64,000 nt of DNA. Origin: Anarhynchus alexandrinus (Eukaryota; Chordata; Aves; Charadriiformes; Charadriidae). Shown one piece after another: positions 1-13,600 of the stretch. The stretch covers positions 421,989 to 485,988 of the forward strand of contig VUYV01000120.1 in assembly GCA_008711295.1 (NCBI GenBank). Direction: 5' to 3'. The position numbers and the translations under genes are program-made. Position 1 is the first letter of the stretch, and each line of letters opens with the position of its first letter. A model generated the notes under the pieces. That model was not told the origin of the DNA, made no database searches, and was given only the letters and a program-made list of their open reading frames with translations.

Positions 1-3000
1 ACTGTATCATGGGTGCTTTCTTAGTGTTGTCATCATCAGAGTCACTTCTGTGGGAGTGTGTGAAATACCATGCAAATACATCAGTTCATATTTAGACTAC
101 TACTAAAATTCATTTTGCATGCCCTTGTGATCATTTGCACTAGTCATTGGTTATTTCTTCCAACTACCTGAGCAGCACTTGTCACGTCACTGGTTGATCT
201 GTTTCCTATGTAGGATAAGGTGAGGATTTGGCTTCTATAGAAGAATTGTCAAGGAATAGGATAGTGTGTGTCCTTTTCCATCCTCTCTCCCCACTTCCCC
301 ATGGGAGTAGTGCTGCCTCCAAAGTGGTATTTGCGTGATAGGCTTGAGCAGTGAATGCCGGCCCTGAAACATAGCACTGTCTTTTTAGCAATGCATCCAA
401 AATGCATGAACTGTTTGACAGGTATTTCTGTGATTCCAGGCTCACTGTGCCATTTACTCATCTTGCTAGGGATGGATGCCATGGATGTGTGTGCAGAGTG
501 AGCCTTTACTTGCCTGGGCGACACAGTAAGGAAGCCCTCAGGGCTCCTTGCAGAAGATGCAGAGATGGGGACCGAGTGAGAGCCAAGGTCCTGGCAGGGC
601 TGAGTTGGGATCTGACGGATCTGCAGAGCTGGAAGTTGATACCTCCTAAATTACTGACCCAAAAGATAGTTAAAGGCATGAGAGGTCTGGGAAAAAAATT
701 CAGAAGACAGATCCTGGCCAAAATATAGCCTCATAAAACCAGCATAACTCCAGTGTTTTTGGAGACAATCATCACTTGAGTCTGAATCATGACTTTTGAA
801 ATTTTTACATACTAACTATTATTTACCTGAGGCAAAATATGTTTCTCTGTCATTGTGCTAAGCTCCCACTGCAGAACTCGGCCAGATTTACTTTGCTCCT
901 TTTTTCTCTGGAGTTTGCTCTCACTTTATGTACAGTGATCTAAATTTCCTGGAGCTTTATCACCTGCTTCAGAAAGAATCACCTGCTTTTTCTCACTGAA
1001 TCTGCAAGATAAGTAGCAGTGAACTCCAAACAGCCAGGGCAAGCTGAGTACACTTGAGGCTCATGTAATCAATATGTTAGTGTATCTAATAATTAAAAAA
1101 TGTAGTTATGTCACCTTCTGTTCCCTGCAGGGTTTTAAGTTTAGTTTAATGCTGTGAAGCACATAAACTGAACTCCTTCATAGACTCACTTTGCCTCTTT
1201 CTCTTCTGTGTTTCCAATTTTGCTTTGATACAGTTTTTTAATTGTAAAATATTTACCACAGGGAGGGTGGAAATGTTTTAACCATTCAGACTTTTATTAA
1301 GAATCTTTAAGTTGCAAACCAAATACACATTTCCTTGCTTGGAAACCTGTTCATTGCCACCCAGACTGTTTGTAGCACTATGAGGGCAGCTCACTATGTC
1401 CCAAAATGCCTTGTTGTCTCAGCAAACTGCCCTGGTCCTGGACCTGCAAAGGTGATGGACCAGGATAGGATCACAACATACAAGGCAGGAGGGACCCGAG
1501 CTCTATCAAACGCCTCAGGTTTTCCCCAGCTCCCCTCTAGATGGACAATAATCAAATCTGATTTTGGGGCTTTTTAACATCTGAGGTATTGTCAGCTTGA
1601 ACAATAACTGTACCATGACAAATGAGAACAAGGAAGTGGAACTGAGCAGTCTAGTTCTGTGTTTTAGACATAACAGAAAAACACAACCAGATAAGCAAGT
1701 AAGCAGTGTATATAGCAAAGCTTGTTACAGTAACTATAAAACATACCCAAACCTGTGTTATGTGGAATTTATGATCAAAAAGCATTGAAAATAAATTGGG
1801 TGTTTAAATCTGGTGATGTGATCTGGGGTATTTAAGGGACAATAACTTCTATGACACCTCTGTGTGAAGAAATATGTATATTCCATTTTAATAGCCTGAT
1901 ATCTTGTGGTTTGAGAAGCAAAAATATTTTGGTAATTTTATATTCACAATATCCTGTTAAACTAAAAGTAACCTCACTCACTATTTTTCTTGTTGCTATT
2001 CAAATTGTTTTCTGTTCTCACTGTAGCTGGAAAACCTCCCTCCCACACGCGCACACCTCAGTCACTCATCTAGTTCAGTACCTGAACAGTCTAGTTTGTC
2101 AGGGTGAGCCAACTCTGGCACATTCATCACCATTTATTCACTATTGAACTGTCACACCGAAAGCTGACTAATACTTTGTGATGCTCTGTCGTTTTCGATA
2201 ACGGTAAAGAGATTTCTATGACAGGTTGTCATTTCTGTTTTCTCACATGTAATTAGTCTCCCAGCCCATTAAACACAACATATGATGTTTGTTTTTTAGA
2301 AATATTCAAGTTGGTATTTCATTCAAGCCACAAGTGGAAGCAAAACGACCGGCTTTCTTGGAATCATTTATTTCAAAACAGTGAACTGTTCCAAAGAGAC
2401 CATCACATTGCTGCATAATATAGCATATCTGAAAGGCAGTGACAAATGCCAGTGAAAAGCTGCCTCATAACAGGATAAGACCCTGATGAAGGATCCCTCA
2501 GTTACAAGGCAGCATGGCAGTCTCCTTGGATCGCACACAGATTCTCTACAACTGCACTCTCTAGTCCTATAAAAGGTCAGTCAATGACTTTTACTCTTTT
2601 ACTGGAGTTTTTATTGTGTTTTCAGTCTGTGTTTAACTTTACAGAGCAACACGAAGCTTTAGACAGTAATTCTGAACCTGAAGGATCTAAGATAACTGTC
2701 AATGGCCTAAATGAGAGGGCCAATTACAAAAGATTCCTCATTGAAAGAAGGGTTCCCTTCTCATTTTCAGAAGATGAAGCTCATCTGAACTGGGACTGGT
2801 ATTTCTTGTCTCTATTTACAGTCATGCATGTTAGCTCTCCTCTCACTCATACAGTTTGTCTATGGTAGGGAAAGTGGATATGCACAAGCAGCTGCTATAG
2901 ATGCAAAGTATTTACTGGAGATTTGGCTCAAATTATGTTTTGTCTTGTCTCTGTCTCATGTTCCTCTTCATTGCCTTTCTCATTTCCCATGCCTTTCTCT

Positions 3001-6000
3001 TTTGAAGAACTGTCCCAGATAAAAATTCTGTCTTGGCATGCATATTCTGCAGGGCAGTATGGGATCTCATCACCTCCTTCCCATCTTCCCCTTCTACTCT
3101 GACAGCAGCTGCCTCTGGTATAGATAGATATGGTATCCGGAACTCCCATTTAGGGACAGGGAGGTGGACTCCTCTTCTGCAGGCACAGGGAATGCTCTTG
3201 CAACAGGAGATTATTCATGTTTGAGTAGCATCTTCAAAATTAGTAGGCTGTTGACTTAGCCTCCTTGTAGAAAGAACTACTAAACCTTTTCTGGGTATTA
3301 ATTATTCGCCACTGCAGAATGATTTAAGACACATGCGAATTCTCTTAGCAAGCACTCCCTAGTAAGTACGTATTCTGTGCACTCCAGAGTTGGTAGTGTT
3401 GATGGCAATATCTGTAGAGATTTCAGTGGGCTAGAATCTAATATGGACTACTCAACTTAGTCAGGATGACATGGGCATCAGCATCTCCAGTAAGTGAACT
3501 ATCATATTTCTACAGGGTTTTTTGTACATGAGTCTTAACTCCTCTACCTAAGTACTCATAAGTCTCACATCACTTCTGCATGCAAATATGGACTAGATCT
3601 CACATAAGATCATCTTAGTGTAGCTATTCCTGATTTACAGTGGCATCAGTTAAGTCAGAACTGAATCTTTAGAAAAATCTCTGCAGAGGGGTTTGAGCGT
3701 TATTCAGAGTGTTGTAAGAGAACCACAAACAAAGACATTTCTTACTGGAAATTGAACAGATTTACTGAACTGTTGTAAAGTAAACACCTTACAACTGGGA
3801 CACATTTCTTCAGACTCATTCCAGTCCAAGGTGAGATGAGTAACATGAATGGAAGGTTTTATTTAATCTTCTGACTTGCTGCAACAGAGAGAATTACTAG
3901 AGAGTGTGTTGAGTGACAGTTCTCTTAAAAGGATTGTCTTGAGAACATTTTAACACTGATAAAATGGTGACTAACATTTTAGAGTTGTTACAACACTGCA
4001 CCTGCAGGAAGGCCACTCCTTGGGAATCGGCCCAACAGAGAAAGCGTAAGCTATGAGAACACAGGAGGAAAAAGACCTGCAGAATGAAGAGAGAAGAACT
4101 AGTGAGAAGTCCTAAATATTTATACATGTGCTGTAGACCACCCTCCCTAGTTTCACAGCCGATGTTTCTCCCACAGGCTAGGCAGGATTTGCAAGGGCTG
4201 GGTGTCCCTCTTTGTCCTCTGACACTGCTCTATGGCTGCCCTGGCATTTTGTGCAAGATCAAAGGTGAGTCAATCTGTGTAAGAAGAAATGAAAGAGGTG
4301 GGGGCTGCATAAGATGAGTCCAAACTTCCCCCTGTTGAAGCAAACCTCTCCGTCCCCAAGCCCTCAGCCCTCAGTGAGCCAGCCTGCTTCTCCTAATTCA
4401 CCAGCTGTCCTGTTCGTGGCCACCTGAGCTGCCAGTTCCCTCGCTCGGCACCCCTGCTGACACTCAGGCAGTGAAAGAATAGAAATCTCTCCTGCAGTAT
4501 GTGTGAGCTTTTAACCTCCAGTTTGCAAAATTATAATTGAAAATCCAAGAGGAAAGGCAGATGGGTGTTTGAGAACAGTACTGGAAGAAAGAAGGGCAAT
4601 ATTTAAATCTTCAGCAGTAGTGCTTTTGAGTTTGCCCTGCATGAATGTTGCATATGGCGTTTGTAGGGTCTGGTGCTGTAGGTGCCTGCTGTCTTTGGGA
4701 TGCAATATTTAAAATGACATGCACACACACACACAGACACACACACATAGAGGGAGGTCAGTCTGCTTGTACTTGCTGAGGTTCTGGATTTGCATGTTCA
4801 CAGCTACAAAATCAATATGCCTGATGTCCCGGACAATTTGAAGAGTGGTTTTATTTTGTTTTCCTGTCTACCCTCCTTAGCACTTTTAGTTGGAAGAAAG
4901 TTTTTTTCTTTATTTTCTTTAATTTCCTACCCTAAACTGTGATACTAATTCTCCGTGCACTTCACTGTAGATAGGCATGTTCCAGAACAGATGGTCTTCA
5001 AATCTTAAATAAATCCATTACTGTGCAATTCACCTACTATTTATCTGTGGGCAGGGAGGTTCCTTTCAACCTGCTTTGGACTTTTACCAGAGAACTGGAA
5101 ATTAAAATTTATCCAAGAGTCTAGTTCTTAATTTTTTTTCTTCTTTTTTTTTTATGATTTTTTCTTAGTTTGTGTGTTGATGAGAATGACAAGGAAATTT
5201 CCAAGCCAGCAAATTTTGAACTACTGATTAAAAAAATCCCAACAACAGTATTACAGTAGCCTAAAACCTGCTAGCTAAATGCAGATCAGTGTCTTCCTCA
5301 ATGGAACAAAGTGGTTTCAACAGCAGTTAAAGCTATTGAAATTGATCCTGTGGTAGTGAGGCCTGAAGCCATGGACATTGTCAACTCTGTCAGCCATTTC
5401 TGCTATGAAAACATCAGTCAGTCCACAAGCACAAACATATTAGCATGCTTCAGCCGACAAGTTGTCAGTGCACTACATTCAGATGATATCCTTACTTTTT
5501 GCTTCCTGAGCTTCCAATTGGCCTTGACTGCACAGCCCTACTGGTTATAAGTTTCTCAAAATCACTGGCAATGGGCTGTCCTTATTCTGCATCATTTCCT
5601 TTGAAGGTTCCTAGTGCATAGAAGTCTGTCTTTCTCCAATAAGCAGAACTGAGCTATGTTATCCTAAAATATCTGCTGATTGGGATAATGGCTAGGAAAC
5701 AGTAGCAGGCAACTGGTCTGAATGGTAGCAACTGAAGGAAAGGGGACTGTGACCTTTGTCAGCAGAATAGGGCAGAAAGATACTGGTGAGTTTCCCCTGT
5801 TCCTCTCCGTGGCACGCTTCAATTCTGCCCTGCAGTGAACCACGTCTGGGCTTGAGAAGTAACCCAGTCACAGTCAGACCTTCACATCGTTAACAAAGCT
5901 GCCTTGCAGTATTTCCAGGTTAGCCCTTTGGAGGCTGTTGCTTTGCCACCACACAAATTCAGAGACCACACAGCCTGTTGAGTCCCTTAATGGGGTTGCT

Positions 6001-9000
6001 ACTGCTAAATGAGAGAGCTGGTTTCCCCTTGCTAAGTCTCTGCAGCTACCTGAGTACAAACAGACCTGCCCCTGGGCTGCTGTAGTATCTTTTGGGGGCT
6101 TTGCAGAATGGATTATTGAAAACACATTCCCGGCCATGTTTCAAGCAATAAACCACTTTCTTTATGAGATCAGTGACAGGTCATTCTTAGCAAATAGTTA
6201 TTTGACAATGTTACAACATGTGGACAAATGCAGCACATGCTACCCTTACCTGTGACCAAGGTATGGGTGCTGAAAGGAAGAATTTAGAAAATATCTGACA
6301 GTAAGCAGGCTGGACTAAGATTGATTATCAGTAAAAAAATGAGAGGAACTAGAAAAAGAACTGCTCTAGAAATTTTTGGAGCTCCTCGTTTCCCAAAAGT
6401 GAGCAAATAAATTGATGTATACAGCAGCAAGCAGACCAAAGATTTATCAAACTCACAATATTCTACTAACCAGGAAGTGCAAGTTATAAATACTTGAGAA
6501 CGGGATCTATATATAGCTATTCCAGGTGACTGTTAGCAGAATAGTTACCTGGGACTCCAGTCTGGAAGAAGGTATGCAATATGTGTTGGAGTAATCTGAT
6601 TATGACCTGAAAATAAGCAGGTAGACCAATGAGGCTATGAAGGATGAACCCTATTCATATTTAGATCAGGATAATGTAGCAGTACAGTGCTGAGTGACAT
6701 GGTAACTCTGACCCATGCTTCATAAAAAGTTGTTGATAATAGCACTGCAGTAGATGAAACCAATTATGGAAGTGATGAGTCAGGCAGAGTTTAGGGGGGT
6801 TATGACTGGGTCATCTCATCATGATTATGATAATGGAATACCAGGTGTGTTTTCAGTAGCATCTTTTATTACAAGAATAACATCTCTTTAAATGTATTAC
6901 TTACTCTGAGTGGGAAATTACAGGGACCATCTCTGGAAGGAGAAACGGTTTGGTGTGCCAAGTTCAGTGCAGCGAGGCACTTCCCATAAGATAAGCAAGC
7001 TGAAAAACTATGTGCATGTACACACAGAGTATTGTATACTACCTTACAGTGTACAAGTGAAGCATGCTGTTGGATTTTGCTGTTCTTTACGAGTCTAATT
7101 CCCTTTCAGTCCTATAAGAGGACAAAATACCTTAATGCCATAGGGATGTATTTTTAACACATACTGAATGGGATTGTGTGAGGATGATAAAATGTACAGC
7201 TAAAATAAATAGCTCAGACAGACTGATAAACAGTAGATAATAAATCTTCTGTGCTGGATTGTCCTAGGAACTGTACCACCTACCCTGACTGTTCCCCATC
7301 TATAGTCTTTTGGTCAGCTCTAGGTCACTCTATATTCATTCTGCTTCAGATAGATCTTTCTGCAAACAAACAGAATATCACAGATACTTATGACTTGAAA
7401 AATGTGACCACCAGATACCTGTAATATCGTACAGGGCAAGGGGATAGGAAAGGGGATTCTCCTTTCTGTTAATAATAGATGAAAATGGATTGGAGCCACT
7501 GGATTAGGGCTCTGATCTTGATGGATTAAGCAAAATTAGTCAGATCTGTAGCTAAATGAGTCGGGAATGGGTAAATCAGGCACTGAGGGAAACTATTGGA
7601 TCCTCTTTCTTTTGATTCTGTTCAACATGTTTTTAAGGGGCAGTGCCATTCAAGAGCTGCTGTCTTTTTGACAAGTAATGAAGTAGATAAAAAATAAAAT
7701 GCAAGCACACTCATTTCTCTCTGACAGTATAGGCAGCTGGTTTTCTATTTAAGCTCTCTATACTGCACCCTTAGTCTTCGAATCTTCATCAAATTCCAAT
7801 GTATACTGTTAAATGCCAAACTTGCTTCACAGCCTCAATATTTGCACTGTCTGAATAGCCAACATATTCGGCTAAAAAGCAGCTGTGTTTTAAGAATGGA
7901 CGAAATCACACCTATGTGCATATCGATTATAAAGCATTGAGATAAAAGCTGCCCAGTAACTGGAAGTTACTACTGTATTAAAATTTTGTTTAAGAATACA
8001 AATAGCTATATTCTCTGGAATTAGAAGAGTATAGACTACAGGATATTTGCTGAAAGGACTTGGTTAATGGATTTCAAAATCCCAAAGTAGCCACAACATG
8101 ACATCCCATTTTTGATTCTCAAAAAAAACCCAGCTAATATACAAAAAAGCCCTTCCATGTTTGGTATGTATTATTTCTGAGCATAACATGCAATCTGGCT
8201 AGATTTTTATGTAGTTGATTCTTTCTGCAAAATCATTCCTAAGAAATGTAATTTGATGAGTTTAGCTCATCTTTTTTTGGCTTGTGCTGTGCTGAGTCAG
8301 TGTCTTCCAGGTTAGCTTCTTAATCAACCAGTAATCACTGTCTGGATAGCTGCAGTTCAAATTGTTTGTTAATGATGACCACTCAATCAAATAACAGCAT
8401 TTCTGTGCCTGCACTAAATGAATATATAAGAACTGCCATTTTGGTGTGTGTGTTTGGGTGTTTGAAATAATGAGTACTCGTCTCAAGCATATATGGTCAT
8501 GCTTTTTATTAGTACTAGTAACTACCGCATGACCTAACCTTATCTTAGCAGTAGGAATAATACACATTCACCGGAATTTCACAATTCACTGAAACAAGTC
8601 TGCCAGTAAACTATGCATTGTGTTACTAATGATCATTGAGTAGAATGGAAACATAACGTGCTTCATGTGTGTGTTCAGCAAGCCCATGTTAGAAGCCACA
8701 TAGATATGATGACTGGTTCCTCCTTAATTTAAGAAGTGTGACTTGTTAACTCTTCTGTGGATGAGGTATGGAATGGAACACCCTTGTTGACAGATTTTGA
8801 AGGAACAGAGGAACATAAAAATTACCACAGTAGATTATATTTTCAGTCCATCTAAATTAGCTTCCTATTTTTGGCAAACTTGTGTATCAGACATTTTGGA
8901 CAAAGGTGAAGGTGTGAGAAATGCACTGTAGGCAAATAGGAATTTAATTCTAATCTGGATTTGTAGTAGTTAGTTATTGGCATCAAAGGTAAACCATGAA

Positions 9001-10263
9001 TTTAATAAAAAAATCCAGAATTGTCCTAGCTTTACATTTTGGACATAATTTAATATTGGGTTTGTACTTAACGTCAAGCATAAATATATTTAAGATGTTT
9101 AATACTAACTTTAACGTGGCTTTTAAAATACAAATTCTGAGAGGTGTCTCCAGGAGGCTTGTGGAATGCTGCGCCATGGACTGTATAAGCAAGGGGAGGC
9201 CACCTGAAAGGCAGAGGGAGAAATGACTGATAGCCAGTGGGAACTGTTTTATGCATTCCTGTCTAAGCTAAACAGGGGAGACCTTCACTAAGTAGTGGGT
9301 TTTAAAAAAAGCTAATTGAAGAAGTCCTTCCAATTGCAAATCACAAATGAAAGTTGACACTAATGCTGCATATTCAGAAAACTGGCATTGGTGAGAGACT
9401 TATGTTGCCTATTTTCAAATGAAAGAGGTCACTCCTTTACTCATTTGTTTGGTGTTTGTCATAATAACTGTAATTACGAGGCACTACTGTGATAATTTAA
9501 TGTAATTTAGCACATAATTAGTGAACAAAAATCCTACACAATAATTCTTTCATGGAGCCATGCTACTAATAAATAGTGGCATTCAGTGACATCTTTCCTG
9601 TCGATGCACTCATCAGGCTTATGTAGTCTATAGTATTTTTACTTGTCTTGCTTTTTTTGAAAAAGTATCATAGCAGGAATTACTGAAATGAGAGCTGCAA
9701 AAAATGCTCTGCCCTTTGGCAAAGAACACTAACTTATTCATTACCCAGTGACTACAGCTAAAAGAAGAGTGTCCTCTGAAAGCTTCATTGTCCTTTCCAC
9801 GCTCCACTGATGCTCAATAATGTCATTGCTGCTGATTCCAGGGAAAAATACTTCTATTGATGGGAGGGGGAAAAGTAATTTCAATAGGCTTTTCTGATGC
9901 AGACTTCTCTTAGTTGATCTCTAATACAGGAAACAATCTCTGATGTTTTCTCTTCGTGTAGAAGAGGAAAGGCTTGAACTGAGGTGTTTCGTGTCTGCTC
10001 CGCATGCATGCCACAGAAAACTCAGACAATGCAGTTGACACATGCTACAATCACAAAGTTGAAGGAAAAGAACCAAAACACCTCTTTTGAAACTCCTAAG
10101 TGTTAATGTGACTATGTAAGCAATACTTTGTATACCTCTCTTCTCAAGATACGAAATATCTGAAGCTATGAGTTTTCCAGTCCCACAGCTCATCTTAGAG
10201 GAGTGACCTAATGCTTTTAAATCAGATTTTAAAATCCAGAGACTTCATTAACCTCACGTTTAG
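1..10263. other. Intergenic spacer, no gene recognised
   Basis: No exon with recognisable protein similarity, tRNA or repeat family was found here apart from a short (CA)n run. Open frames reach about 108 codons (402-728 on plus) and overlap frames on the opposite strand without any domain. The composition is mixed and AT-leaning, with scattered T-rich stretches such as 5128-5165. By conserved vertebrate gene order this is probably part of the spacer between CALM1 and the 3' end of TTC7B. That is inferred from TTC7B alone. Confidence 0.6.
4722..4748. repeat. (CA)n microsatellite
   Basis: About 13 CA dinucleotides with a single GA interruption. It is an ordinary dinucleotide microsatellite in non-coding DNA. 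Confidence 0.9.
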
Positions 10264-10620
10264 CGTGGAGAAGGCTTGTGGGGAATCTCTTAGTGTGTAT
10301 AGATACCTGACGGAAGGGAATGAAGACAGGGGTGCCAGACTCTTTGCAGTAGTGGTCACTGACAGGACAAGAAGCTATAGGGACAAACAGAAACACATGA
10401 GGTGTTCTGAAAACAAGAAACAACTTTTTACTGTGAGGGTGGTCAAACACTGGCACAAGTTGCTCAGAGACACTGTGGATACATCTGTAGAGATATTCAC
10501 AACCCAACTGGATACAGTCTTGGACAACCTGCAGTAGCTGACCCAGCTTGAGCATGGTGGTTGGACTTGATGATCTCAAGAGGCACATTCCAACCTCAGC
10601 CGTTCTGTGATCCTGTGATA
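10264..10620 (+). mobile_element. CR1 LINE, 3' end fragment
   Basis: This is a 5'-truncated CR1 retrotransposon in plus orientation. Landmarks in order are GAGAAGGCTTGTGGGGA near the left edge, ACTGTGAGGGTGGTCAAACA near 10430, TTGCTCAGAGACACTGTGGA near 10460, TTGGACTTGATGATCTCAAG near 10562, and a decayed tail ending TTCTGTGATCCTGTGATA. These match the 3' non-coding end of avian CR1. Substitutions are frequent and the terminal octamer is degraded, so this is an older copy. No reverse-transcriptase frame remains; the frame overlapping it is not a gene. Confidence 0.9.
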
Positions 10621-13600
10621 GCTTTTTTCTAAAAATCATCACCTTCCCAAGCTGTGGTCCAGCTTTTTACTTAGAGAACAGACTTAATGGGACTGAGTTG
10701 AAAACATCCATCAGGGATTAGGATTTAAGTTGATAGCACTTCGCATGCCATACCATCTACTCAGTCCAGCCAAACCATGAGGATTTCTACTGGCAAGACT
10801 ATCCCTTCAGCATTCATTTTCAGTAGCATGCAAGAAACAGACCTTAATTTTCAACCCAAGGTGTTTGGTTTATAATGCTTTGTACATTGTAACACTAATT
10901 GCAAGAAATTCTGCCAGAATTAAACCTAGCAGTATTTCTGAGGGAGGGGAATCATTCTTTATTTCCATTTTATATAGCCACAGAGATGAAACAAGTAGCT
11001 TGCCTGTCACTGCAGATGAACGCTCGTTTTGAGTGGGATGTCCCATATCTTAACCTGAACTAGGCTTTAGAAATGGCAAAGATCCCTGGAAATCTGTAGC
11101 TAGATGGAGCATCTGGAGCTAAAGTAAATTTTAGTAGAAAGACAAAAGATACCCCAGGAGTAGAGTCCCCATAACCACATGCTGATTGTGTTAGAAAAGA
11201 ATGGGGAGAGCACCATATTTGCCTCTGAGCTGTGGTCTTGTTAGCCTGCCTGAGTGCTGGAAGGGTGAGAGCTGATAGTCCCCTCCTTTTCACAAATCTG
11301 TTTTCATCAGCTCTATTCAAAACCTTTCATTCTAAAGCTGAACCCTCATGGCCCTGCCCTTTCTATATCAGCCTATTGTATGGGGATGTGGTTAATCCCC
11401 AAGCCCTTGACCTTTAGTGATTTGTACTGCTGTCAAGACACATTACATAGCTTTCCTAGCTGCTCTGCACTACAGAAGAAAATGTCCACAGTAGGGTTCT
11501 TTTGTTTAAACTACCATGCAACCGGCATCAGTTTTATCATGCAAATATTTTTTATTTTTCTTCTGGGGAAACAAGCCCCCCCATCCCTTCTCCAGAAGAA
11601 TTTCAGTATGAAAAACAGGGTTGAGAAGCTAGAGTAGGTGTAGGGGAGCTGTCTGCAATTTGCAAACCAATGAAGATTATGTTATTCCTGCTGGGACAGA
11701 AGCTGAGAGGAAAATGTGAGCTTAGTATTAATACCTAGGAAGATGATGGCTTGATTTTTCAAAGAAAAAACATAATTTCTGAATCAGCCTATAGCTTTGA
11801 TGAAAAATGGGTTGCTGCGGTCTAGGAGCATCTGTAAGACACTGAGGGACTTCAGCTCTACTCTTCATGGTTTTTGGTGAATAACAAGTCTGTGGAAAGT
11901 CTGTAGCAACTAGATGGTGTTCTCCCTGTATCCACAGAGACGAAGACAGCACATGTAGCACGTATACAGTCTCCCACCCTCAATGTTCATTCAGAGATTT
12001 AACCTTAGGGTAGCAGAAACAATTCCTTTTCTCTGCCGATTCATTTCTTGTCTTTTTGAAGATTTCAGCACGTGCCTCAGCTGGACTAATGGGAGTTTTG
12101 AAAAGGACTAAAAATAGCAGCTGATTTCACAACCATCGGTGATGACTTTCAGCCATCAGCCAAAGCTGCATTTTGATATGGAGCTGATAGAAGAGAAAGG
12201 GCTTGGATGTATTAGAAATGCCCATAAAAAAAGAAGGTTAGAGAAACAGTTTGCTTCCAAGATTTACCATGTTCCGCTTAAGAAAACCATTCTCATGCCA
12301 AAGAGAGATTTCATACCAAATTTTCTAGTTGTTACCTTTAAGAATCAATTTCTCACATCAGCTTGTCAACAGGAACATTTACCTTGCATGGTAAAGGAGA
12401 TTACCATCAGATAGTTTAAGAGAATGGTATCCTGTAACAACAACCTTAGCCTTGCATGGACAGTGATGACCTTTAGATTAACGAGCACAACTCAGGAAAG
12501 AGATCTTTGGGCCACAGTGGATATTTCTCTGAAAATCACAGCTCAGTAGCTGTCAAAAATACACATAGATGTTTGTAGAGAAGAAAGTAGGAATAAAACA
12601 CTAATAAACCCTTGCATAAATTCATAGGTTGCTGGCATCTGGATTAACATGTGCTTGCAGCTGTGGTCATGCAACCCAGCAAGGGGAATAGTGGGACTCA
12701 GAGGTGCACTAACAAGGGTAACTGGGGTGATCATACATGGGCAACAGCTCTCTGCATGGAGAATCAAACAGCCTCCTGTTCTTTGTTTTTAAAGAGCAAT
12801 GACTGGGGTGGAGTTGATAGAGTTGATATTATCACAGATGTTGTGGAGAAAGTGAGTGGGAAATGATTATTCACTAACCCTAGTGATACGAGTTAGCTAA
12901 TTATGTTATCCATTGGCAGATGTAAAACAAACAAAATGAAGTCTGTTTTCCCCACACAGTCCATCCCCACACAATAGTTCCAATATTAAAACCGTGAGCC
13001 TCACTGCTATGAACTGTTATAGAGGGCAAAAGTTCAGAAAGTGATTAGACAACTTCAGGAAGGGTAGGTCTGTCAGAGACTATCAGATATCAAAGCCTGG
13101 CAGCAGCCTCCAGCTCAGAAAGTTCCCAAACTGCTCATCGCTGAAGCTGGGAGGCTGTTGCCACAGAGGGATTGCTCTGTCCACACCTCCCTTTGCTCTT
13201 TCCTGAGCATCCTCTCCTGACAACTGCTGGAGACTGTAAGTGGGAGATGGTAGACAGACCTATAGCCAGACCCTATCTATAGTTATCTATTCAGCTTACC
13301 ACCCATGGCATTAAACATGTCTATAGATGTTACCGTCTTGATAGCTTGGACAGAAATTTACAGCAACAACAGCACAAAGTCTCCACTGAAACATGCCCAT
13401 GATTTTCACTTTGCTATTTTAACAAAGGTCTTGCTGTGATTTCTGCGCAGTGCCACAGCTGAACCACGTGGTTCATGTTTCAGTGTGATTTCTGTCTACG
13501 CTGATGTGTTCTGTAATTGTACTGCAGGGATTTCTAACCACTGAAAAGATTTTCCTGGATTCCCTATTGCTGCTGGCCTACCCAGCAATAGAGATCTTAA

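Noticed and set aside
10211..10642. Overlapping 108- and 137-codon frames
   Set aside because: They lie mostly in the 3' non-coding end of a CR1 copy, so they are not genes.
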